This document shows, piece by piece, positions 36,300-45,170 of a DNA stretch of 64,000 bases; the stretch's first letter is position 1, and each line of letters starts with the position of its first letter. The notes beneath the pieces were generated by a model that saw only the letters and a program-made list of their open reading frames with translations, was not told the origin of the DNA and did not search any database. Source of the DNA: Paratinospora sagittata. Lineage: Eukaryota > Streptophyta > Magnoliopsida > Ranunculales > Menispermaceae. The translations under genes and the position numbers were made by a program. Location of the stretch: assembly GCA_035771175.1 (NCBI GenBank), contig CM069597.1, forward strand, positions 46,755,991 through 46,819,990, in the 5' to 3' direction.

Positions 36300-37575
36300 A
36301 TGAGAGCGGTTTGGTGCTGAACGTGACAATGACATCAATTGTTGGAACTCTTCCAATTGAAGGTGGTTTGTTTTAATTTGTATTAGTGTTTGATTCAATT
36401 GTATAAATTTATTTACATCAGTTCTTTTCTGTTTAATGCCCTAACCTTTGTGAGCTTTTAGATATAGTTTTATGTTTTTTCAGTTATTCTTTTTATTTTC
36501 TTTTGCTTTTATGCTATTTTTCTGTTATTATGCATCATTTTTTTGTTTTCTTTGTCATCTTTGTTGTGGTTATTGTTGTTGGCGAATGGTGATTGCTGTC
36601 AACCTTCCAAGTCAACAACATATCATAGGTAATTTTGTGGTTATTAAGATTATTAAACATTAAACTTTATTTAGGTTTTAAGATGCTTGTCGAAATGTTC
36701 AAACTTTTCATTCTTTTTTTTTTTCCAATGGGAATTTGCAATTTCTTTTTTTGTTTAGCATTGATAAAGAGATTATTATTGCAAGTCAACTCAAGCAACT
36801 CACGAAGACAATGAGTAAATCATCTTTTTTTCTATGTAAGTTTCCCTAATTAATTCACATGAATATTGCTTTATGTTCTTTTTGTGTGTATTAGTATTTT
36901 AATGTCACTACTATTAACAATTACTTATGCTTATTAGTTTTCAGATGCCTACAAAGTATCCATTTGCAGTGTGGTGAAATGGATGGGCTTAGAGCATTCC
37001 TTGAAGCTATCAATCATATCTCCAAGTCAACAACATATCATAGGTAATTTTGTGGTTATTAAGATTATTAGACATTAAACTTTATTTAGGTTTTAAGATG
37101 CTTGTCGAAATGTTCAAACTTTTCATTCTTTTTTTTTTTTCCAATGGGAATTTGCAATTTCTTTTTTTGTTTAGCATTGATAAAGAGATTATTATTGCAA
37201 GTCAACTCAAGCAACTCACGAAGACAATGAGTAAATCATCTTTTTTTCTATGTAAGTTTCCCTAATTAATTCACATGAATATTGCTTTATGTTCTTTTTG
37301 TGTGTATTAGTATTTTAATGTCACTACTATTAACAATTACTTATGCTTATTAGTTTTCAGATGCCTACAAAGTATCCATTTGCAGTGTGGTGGAATGGAT
37401 GGGCTTAGAACATTCCTTGAAGCTATCAATCATATCTTTAAAGGTTATGTTTTCTTGTGCCTTGGACTTTTTATTGTCAATTTTCTGCACAAAGATGTTG
37501 TTTACATAGTTCTTGGATATTTCGTATATTTTTTTTTATTGATTAACATGCTTGTCTCATATTTCTCTAACTGAA
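36300..37575 (+). other. possible remnant of an unrecognised split gene
   Basis: Exon-like segments (MVIAVNLPSQQHIIG near 36590-36630, SIDKEIIIASQLKQLTK, MDGLRTFLEAINH) are bounded by plausible GT/AG sites and separated by T-rich intron-like DNA. No frame is long, there is no start with family support, and the 415-bp duplication would repeat two exons. No function can be assigned. Confidence 0.25.
36607..37437. repeat. near-identical 415-bp tandem duplication
   Basis: The unit beginning CCAAGTCAACAACATATCAT at 36607 is repeated at 37022 with only a handful of differences over 415 bp; both copies end at AAGCTATCAATCATATC. Each unit holds two exon-like segments: one reading SIDKEIIIASQLKQLTK, the other after a TTTGCAG acceptor-like site reading CGGMDGLRTFLEAINH. 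I do not recognise the protein. The high identity indicates a recent event. Confidence 0.9.
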
Positions 37576-38109
37576 CATGTGTTATTTACTTTATATTTGT
37601 AAATTTATCTTTTATGGAAATTCTATACGTTTGGCTTTCTCTTGAGGCTATGACTCCTTGAACTTCTTCTTCTTCTTCTTCTTCTTCTTCTCTTTTTTGT
37701 GCATATTGTTTAATTAAATTACTTCAATTTAATCATGTATAAATAGTTATATGGGTGCTTATGTATAAAAAATAAATAATAATAAAACAAAAAATAGTAG
37801 GCAATGAAGTCACTTTTCATGGTATAGTTGTCGTTGATGTTAGCGGTTTTGTGAGACTAGATGCCTTGTGTTGTTTCCTTGTTCATTTTTCTATAGGCAA
37901 CTACATGGCCTTGTTTTCTCTATCTACTACCATGTTGCTTCCTAGTTCTTTCTTCTTCGTTTTCCATTCTTCATCATCTCCCATAGAAAGTACAATACTC
38001 ATTTGGGGCCCATTATTTTTGTGAAAAGAGATGAGCAACGTGCACGTGCATAAGGAAGGTGGGGTGTTGGTGAGAAGATTGGATTCTACTACCACTACTA
38101 TACTACTAC
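37575..38109. other. intergenic DNA
   Basis: No gene seen. Contains a (CTT)n run at about 37665-37690 and ACT-rich sequence near 38088-38109, the target of the solo LTR that follows. Confidence 0.5.
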
Positions 38110-38488
38110 TGTTGATGCAAAATTTGACCAACACCAAAAAGTAATAAAAATGAAAAAAAGTAGAGACAGAGACGAAGATTTTACTTGGAAAACCCTCAAT
38201 GTGAGGGAAACATCCACGGGCAAACTGTAGAAAAATCCACTGTAAACTGTAGAAAAATCCACTGTAAACTGTAGATTACACATCTTAATACTTGTGATCA
38301 CTCAGATCTGAATGAAATGAAATCTGATCCCTTATTTATAGGAAAAGATTATGAATAAAATAATGTCGAAAGGTCATTTGTCCTTTGCTTTTCCGAAGGG
38401 TCATTTATTTTATATGAAACATATGAGACTCGATGTTTCGTCTTCTTTTGTTTTGTCTTTTCTTTTCTATGCAATCACAGGTCCAACA
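38110..38488 (-). mobile_element. solo LTR (379 bp), minus orientation
   Basis: Reverse complement of the LTR at 39834-40198: it begins TGTTGATGCAAAATTTGACC and ends CACAGGTCCAACA. Flanks are ACTAC on both sides (38105-38109 and 38489-38493), although this sits in ACT-rich DNA, which weakens the evidence from the duplication. An internal CTGTAAACTGTAGAAAAATC block is tandemly repeated. No internal region remains. Confidence 0.85.
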
Positions 38489-38672
38489 ACTACTATACTA
38501 CTGCTACTATTACTAGTGAAATTATCATGGTGGAACTGTGAATTAGACGTAAGATATGGTGAAGGAGGAAGATTAAGAGATTCAGTTTAACGTTGAGATG
38601 GAACAAGTACATGAAGATTGTTTCTTAGATGATGATAATGGTTTCATAATGCCTTATGTAGATGGTGATCAT

Positions 38673-40198
38673 TGTTGGACCTGCGATTGCATAGGAAAGA
38701 AAAAACAAAAGAAAAAAAGACACATAAAAAGACATTATAATACATCGACTTTCGACTTAAGTTTTACAAAATGCCTTTGACTTCAAGAATTACGAGTTTC
38801 ACACAGCTTGCCAAAAATTAGGTGGGGGAGAAATCGATGAGGCCCTGGGAGCAGTGTCTGAAGTACATCTCGCAGGAGGACCTAGTAGAGTTTTAAGAAC
38901 CACTGATACTTTGGTTTTCTCCCGGACTGGTGTTGTGGCTCTCTTAGGAGCAACCAATGCTCGAGGTGGCTCAGCAACATGAGCCTTGGCTTTCTCACTG
39001 GTCGTGGTGCCTGCGGCCGAGTCCTCTCCGCAACTGAACCTGTAGCAACCTTCTCCACAACTGAAGTCTTGCTTTTCCTCAACGCTAGCACCATGTGCCT
39101 GTCCGTCTCAGCTTGTTGTCTGGCTCTTGACTCCTCTTCTTCCCTAGCCTTTCGTGCTGCAATGCACTGAGGCAGAAGGAGCTAGTGAGTGAGATACAAT
39201 GCAAAAAAAAATAAAAAAATACCCCTACAACATTTGTGGCGCACAGTTTAAGGTTGACAACATATGTTCCTTATGCGCCTTCTCAGCAACATCCTGCTGG
39301 CACTCAACTCGACAGCCAGCAAGAGAAAACTCAAGGCCACCTAGTTTAGCCCATTTCGACCTCGTCGCTGTGCTAAAGTCCGCAAAAGAATGGAGCCGAG
39401 ACGGATACCCCTCAGAAAACTTAGCAGAGGTGCCCTGAAATTCTGGCAAGACACCTCCGGGCAAAGCCGGTATAATGGAAAAATTGACAGAAGAAGAAGA
39501 ACCTTCACATTCCCTTGATAAGCCCTCAACGTGGCTTCAGCAAATTGCTTCTCAGAATCGCCAAAGCCCATGTTAAGTCACGACATCTCTCAGCAAAAAA
39601 TTCTTTGCAAGATGAACTTTCAACAGAACTCTCCCTGGCAGATTGCTTCTTCACCTCCTTCATATCCAACTATCAAGGAGGAAAAATATAGACAAGAGGC
39701 TCTGACCAACAGATAACTGTTGGACCTGTGATTGAATAGAAAAGAAAAGACAAAACAAAAGAAAACAAACATCGGGTCCCACATGTTTCATATAAAATAA
39801 ATGACCTTTCAGAAAAGCAAACATCGGGATAACTGTTGGACCTGTGATTGCATAGGAAAGAAAAGACAAAACAAAAGAAAACAAACATCGGGTCCCACAT
39901 GTTTCATATAAAATAAATGACCTTTCAGAAAAGCAAATGACAATTGACCTTTCAACATTATTTTATTCATAATCTTTTTCTATAAATAAGGGATCATATT
40001 TTATTTCATTTCATTTAGATTTAAGTGATCATAAGTGTAAGATATGTAATCTACAGTTTATAGTGAATTTTTCTACAGTTCACCCGTGACTGTTTCCCTC
40101 ACATAGAGGGTTTTACCACCATATAAAATTTTCGTGCCTTTGTCTCTACTTTTTTTATTTTTATTACTTTTTGGTGTTGGTCAAATTTTGCATCGACA
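38673..40198 (+). mobile_element. non-autonomous LTR element (1526 bp) with rearranged LTRs
   Basis: Starts TGTTGGACCTGCGATTGC and ends TTTGCATCGACA, flanked by the exact 5-bp duplication ATCAT (38668-38672 and 40199-40203). The right LTR (39834-40198, 365 bp) has a TATA box (CTATAAATAAGGG near 39980) and a U5-like tail, so it reads on the plus strand. A 116-bp copy of the LTR head precedes it (39718-39833). The left LTR keeps only about its first 30 bp. The internal part (about 38780-39717) encodes no gag or pol on the plus strand. A related module at 44487-44491 keeps a single ATCAT, the empty site. Confidence 0.85.
38882..39640 (-). pseudogene. coding-like fragment antisense inside the LTR element, unrecognised
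   Basis: Minus-strand segments read like protein. One is ARKAREEEESRARQQAETDR followed by a Lys/Arg/Pro-rich stretch (about 38885-39170). The other includes FGDSEKQFAEATLRAYQGNV (about 39500-39565). Between them is an intron-like interval with a TGCCTCAG acceptor-like end near 39171. No complete frame exists. It may be a captured host or retroelement gag-type fragment; family unknown. Confidence 0.35.
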
Positions 40199-40639
40199 AT
40201 CATGACTGACTACCCACCCTCTTACTCATCAATTTTCCATACATTTTTCTTTATCTTCATCTTGTTCTTTTGCTCCTCCTACCAATTCAGTTAAATTCTG
40301 CAAAAGCTGATGAAGAGAACGGTACAATACAAGGAAATGCAAAATAGAGTTACTAGGATATGAAGATGGATGCAAGTATGCAACAGAGCAAGCGCAACAA
40401 CTATTTGTTTTATGGAGATCTCTATGAGCGACCAAATTGCTTCATTTGATTCCATGGATGTAATGGAGGAACTTGGAGACATGGAGTGGCTTGGTACAGA
40501 TGATATTTGGGGCCCTTATTTTTTGTTCCCTAACTAGGACAACGTAGAAGAAGAAGATCAACATCAACAGAGAAGAGGAAGGTCAACAACAACAGAGGCT
40601 GCTAGATTTGTTCATGATGAGCCATGATATTTTTTCAAT

Positions 40640-42330
40640 TATTTGTTATGTTTCTATTTATTTTTATTTTACTTTTTTTTTGTTAATATTCATGTTTTTC
40701 AGTTGTTTTCTTGATATTTTAAATGTTTGTGCCTTTTATATTTCTTCTTTTATTTGTTTAGCCTATGCTTTCTTATATTTTTGTTTGCACTTTTCACTCA
40801 ATTTTTATCTTTTATATTGTTTTACTTTTTTGGTTGTAGTTTTTTTATTATATTTTATTTTCATTTTCTTATATTCTTTATAGATGTTTTGTTGATATTT
40901 TAATGTTTGCTCTTTTTATTTTTCTTCCTTTATTTGTTTTTAGCCTATGCTTTCTTATATTTTTGTTTGTAGTTTTTTTTTTTTAACATATTCTATTTTC
41001 TTTTTTTTTTGGTTAATATTCGTGTTTTTTATTGTTATTTTTTAGTAGTTTTGTTGATATTTTAAATGTTTGCTCTTTTATTTGTTTTAGTTATGCTTTT
41101 TATATTTTTGTTTGCATTTTTCACTCAATTTTTATCTTTTCTATCATTTTACTTTTTTGTTTGTAGTTTTTTAATGTATTTTATTTTTCTTTTTTTGTTA
41201 ATATTCATGTTTTTTTTTTATTGTTTTTTTAGTTGTTTTGTTGATAATTTTAATGTTTGTTCTTTTTATTTTTCTTCCTTTATTTGTTTTAAGTCTATGC
41301 TTTTTTTATTTGTTTTAAGTCTATGCTTTTTTTAATATTTTTGTTTGCATTTTTACTCAATTTTTATCTTTTATATCTTTTTCGGTTTTTGTTTGTAGTT
41401 TTTTTAATATATTTTATTTTCCTTTTTTTGTTAATATTCATATTTTTTATTCTTATAGTTTTAGTTGTTTTGTTGATATTTAAATGTTTCCCCTTTTTAT
41501 TTTCTTTCTTTATTTGTTTTAGCCTTTTTTTTTTGCATCTTTCACTCAATTTTTATCCTTTCTATTGTTTTACTTTTTTGTTTGTAGTTTTTATTTTATT
41601 TTATTTTATTTTTCTTTTTTGTTAATATACATGTTTTTTTATTGTTATTTTATGGTTGTTTTGTTGATATTTTAATGTTTGCTTTTTTTTTCTTCCTTTA
41701 ATTGTTTTAGCCAATGCTTTCTTTTATTTTTGTTTGTATTTTTCACTCAATTTTTTTTTTTATCTTTTCTATTGTTATACTTTTTTGTTAATACTCATGT
41801 TTTTTTTGTTATTTTTTAGTTGTTTTGTTGATATTTAAATGTTTGCTCTTTTTATTTTTCTTCTTTTATATGTTTTTTTTTTTTATCTTTTCTATCGTTT
41901 TACTTTTTTGTTTGTAGTTTTTCAATATATTTTATTTTCCATTTTTTGTTTATGTTCATATTTTTTATTGCCATTTTTTTAGTTGTTTTGTTGATATTTT
42001 AAATGTTTGCTCTTTTTAATTTTCTTCCTTTATTTGTTAAACCCATGCTTTCTTTTATTTTTGTTTGGATTTCTCACTCAATTTTTATCTTTTCTATTGT
42101 TTGTAGTTTTTTTATTTTATTTTATTTTCATTTCTTTGTTAATATTCATGTTTTTTATTGTTATTTTTTTAGTTGTTTTGTTGATAATTTAAATGTTTCT
42201 CCTCTTTATTTTTCTTCCTTTATTTGAGCTTTGCTTTCTTATATTTTTGTTTGAATTTTTTCAATCTTTTCTATTGATTAATTTTTTGTTTGTAGTTTTC
42301 TTGATATATTTTTCGTTCTTTTGGTTTTTT
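40640..42330. repeat. degenerate T-rich minisatellite, nine units of about 160-230 bp
   Basis: The anchor AGTTGTTTTGTTGATAT recurs near 40701, 40883, 41044, 41231, 41463, 41652, 41818, 41981 and 42171. Between anchors come the same landmarks in order: ATGTTTGCTC, CTTCCTTTATTTGTTTTAGC, TTTTTGTTTGCATTTTTCAC and TTGTTAATATTCATG. Period is about 161-232 bp. The plus strand is extremely T-rich and almost free of A runs. All long frames here are Phe/Leu-rich artefacts. Confidence 0.85.
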
Positions 42331-43135
42331 GGTTTTTGTTTTTCTTATATACTTGCCACTTTTCTTGTTTCATAAATTTTTAATTTGATCATTTTTTGCC
42401 ATCTTTTTTTTTGCTATGATTTTATGTTTTTTCTTTACCTTAATCAACTTTTTCTTTTTTATGATATTAAGGTTTTTTCCCCATTTAAACTTTTCTTGTT
42501 TTCTAAATTTTTAATTTGATTAGTTTTTGCCAACTTTTTTTGTTATGGTTATGTTTCTTTTCTACCTTTATCTACTTTTATTTATTTATTTATGATATTA
42601 AAGTTTTTTCTCCTGCATTATTTTTTGTTTTGCAGTTTTTTATACTTTCCTTATTTTTTATTTTTGTCCTTTGCGTCTATTTTTTTTTGTTAATTTCATG
42701 TTTTGTTAATGTTTGTTTTTTGTTTTTTTATATTTCTATTTTTCATGTTTCGTTTTGTCAAATTTTGTAATTTGATTTTTCTTTAACCATCTTTTTCAAT
42801 GTTTTTTTTTTGTTGTTTTTAAAATTTTCTTTTTATTTTCTATACTTTTCATTCTCTATTTTTGTTAATATCTATGATTTTAAGTTTTTTTTTCCATTTA
42901 TTCTTGCAATAACTATTATTTCTTGCTTTTTGTCCATCCTTTTTTTAAAATTTTTATTTTACTTTTTTCACTTTTGCCTTTTTCTTCTTGTTGTTTAATT
43001 TATCTTTTTGGTTGCATTTTTCCTCTTTTTCTCCTTTTTTTTTGGCCTCAGTTTTACCTTTTCCCTATTTATATCATTGTTTATATTTTCATGTGTGTTT
43101 CTTATTAGTTATTGCTTTAGCTAATATAGCTTTGC
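42330..43135. repeat. T-rich continuation with a second, shorter tandem repeat
   Basis: Continues the strand-asymmetric T-rich DNA. TTTCTTGTTT followed by AAATTTTTAATTTGAT occurs at about 42361 and 42491, a step of about 130 bp. The right end (about 43010-43130) is paralogous to 44205-44335 in copy B. Confidence 0.6.
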
Positions 43136-43139
43136 CAAC

Positions 43140-44330
43140 ACCTTACTTCCCTGGTGAGATTAGTCCAAACCCTAATAACTAATCATAGTGGAACTATGAA
43201 TTGGATAAATGATGTGCTAGAAGATCAAAAGATGTGATTTAATGTTGAGACGAAACAAGTTCTTGAAGATCATTTCTTAGGGTATGTTTGGTTGGTGAGA
43301 AGATGATGAAGAAGAAGAAGAAGAAGATCAACATCAACAGAACCAAATGGTTCTCGATGAGCAAAGATGTTTTTTCAATTATTTGTTATGTTTCATGTTG
43401 CTCTTCTTTTCTTTTTGTTTTGTTAATATTTTTTTGTCATTTTTTATTTTTTCGGTTGTTTTCTTGATATTTTTAAATGTTGGCTCTTTTTTAATCTTCT
43501 TTTATTTGTTTTGCCTATGCTTTCTTATATTTTTGTTTGCATAAACTCATTTTTTATTTTTTCTATCATTTTTTTTTTGTTTTTAGTTGTTTTGATACAT
43601 TTTCTCCTTCTTGTTTTTGTTGGTGTTTTTGGGATATCCTTTCCTTAGCTTTATGTTTTTGTCCTCTTTTTTTTTGCCATTTTCCTTGTTTTTTTAATGT
43701 TTAATTTTTTATTTTTTGCCTTCTTTCTTGCTAAAGTTTTGTGTTTTTTCAATTCTTTTTATTTTCTTTATGTTTATTAACTTCTTTTTTTTTTCAAATA
43801 TTTATGATGTTAGGGTTTTTTTCCCCCATTTTCGGGATTTTTTACTTTTTTTTTGTAGTTTTTTGGGATATACTTTCCTTATTTTTCATTTTTTTTTTAC
43901 CATTTTTCATGTTTTGTCAATGTTTGTAATTTGATTCTTCTTTAGCCATCTTTTTCAATGTTTTTTTTTTGGCTTTCACAATTTCTCTTTTTATTTTCTA
44001 TACTTTTGTTCTCTTTTTTTTGTTAATATCTATGATCTTATGATTTTTTCCTTTTTTTTTTCTCTTGTTATTTACTAATTTATCTTTTTTGTTGACCATC
44101 CTCCTTTTTAAAATTTTATTTTACTTTTTCAGTTTTGCCTTTGTCTTTCTTCTTCTTTTTTGATTTTTCTTTTTTTGGTTTCTTTATATGTTTGTTGTTT
44201 AGTTTTTTTTGGTTGCATTTCCTCCCTATTATCCTCCATTTTTTCATTTGGTTTAAATTTTACATTTCCCCCATTTCTGTCATTTTTTATATTTTCATTT
44301 GTGTTTCTTATTAGATTTATTGCTGCTAGC
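43140..44330 (+). repeat. module copy B (about 1.2 kb)
   Basis: Starts with the PYFPGEISPNPNN-like coding segment and TAGTGGAACTATGAATTGG. It lacks the middle part of the module, and joins the GAAGAAGATCAACATCAACAG stretch to a T-rich tail that matches copy A across the junction (TTTTTTCAATTATTTGTTATG in both). Only one minisatellite anchor (about 43446) is present. Frames are broken by stops. Confidence 0.65.
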
Positions 44331-45170
44331 TCAATCCCCCTACTTCCCTTGTGAGATTAATCCAAACCCCAATAGCTATCACAGTGGAATTGTAAATTGG
44401 ATAAATGATATGGTGATATGGTGAAGGAGGAAGATCAAGAGATATTGATGTTGATAATGGTTTCGTAGGGTCTTACGGAGATGATTATCATGACTCCTCT
44501 CCTCTCTTTACTTGCCTTACATTTTTCATCTTCATCTTCATCTTCATCGTGTTCTTCTGCCACTGCTACCAATTCAGTTAAATACTCATCTTCTTTATCT
44601 TCTTCTTCTCCTCCTTTTCCTTTATCTTCTTCTTCTTCTTCTATTTCTTTGGCTGCCAAGTCAAGGAAATGAAGATTCAGAGTTACCAGGGTCTTAAGAT
44701 GAAAGCAATGGAGCAATCGTAACAACAAGAAGCTTTGTTGTGGTCAGATACTGCGGAGATCTTTATGAGTAGCCAAATTGATTTATTAGAAGAGTGCATG
44801 GATGATATTGCCTTCTTCTTTTTTTTATCTCTAACTAGGACAACCTAGAAAAAGACGATGATGAAGAAGAAGAAGATCAACATCAATAGAGGCTGCAAAG
44901 AATGGTTGTAATTTGATTCTTCTTTTACCAACTATTTTCCATAGATTTTTGCTACATTTTAATGTATTTCTTATTCTTCTATTTTCATTACTTTTTTTTG
45001 TCTTGTTTTAGTTCATATTTATGTTATTTAGGCTTTTTAAAATTTTATTGTTATTAGTTACTAATTTTTCTTACTTTTGTTCATTTTTTAATCTAGTTTT
45101 CCCCCTTTCTCTTTTCTTGATTATTTTCTTTGTTGTTATTTTTGTTGTCATGTTCTTATATCTTCTTGTT
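44330..45170 (+). repeat. module copy C, with the LTR-free empty site
   Basis: Contains GTGAGATTAATCCAAACCCC, the DNGF-like segment, and an uninterrupted GATTATCATGACTCCTCTCC (ATCAT at 44487-44491) where copy A carries the LTR element. A (CTT/CAT)n-rich stretch and FMSSQIDLLEECMDDIA (about 44763-44815) parallel copy A. It ends in a short T-rich tail. Too many stops for a gene as it stands. Confidence 0.65.

Larger units (their letters stand above)
38490..43140 (+). repeat. module copy A: coding-like segment plus T-rich expansion, interrupted by an LTR element
   Basis: First of three paralogous units. Coding-like words include FLDDDNGFIMPYVDGDH before the LTR insertion, and IASFDSMDVMEELGDMEWL then GTDDIWGPYF after it (about 40420-40535). 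Next come a purine-rich GAAGAAGAAGATCAACATCAA stretch and then the very T-rich block. The acidic, Trp-containing peptide looks like a protein C-terminus but I do not recognise it. The unit ends with PTPYFPGEISPNPNN-encoding DNA at about 43135-43180 that opens the next copy. Confidence 0.6.

Noticed and set aside
40608..44354. Many plus-strand open frames rich in Phe, Leu, Ile and Val that look like membrane proteins
   Set aside because: They are by-products of the T-rich minisatellite and its continuation; overlapping frames in all registers show the same bias and none has a conserved motif.
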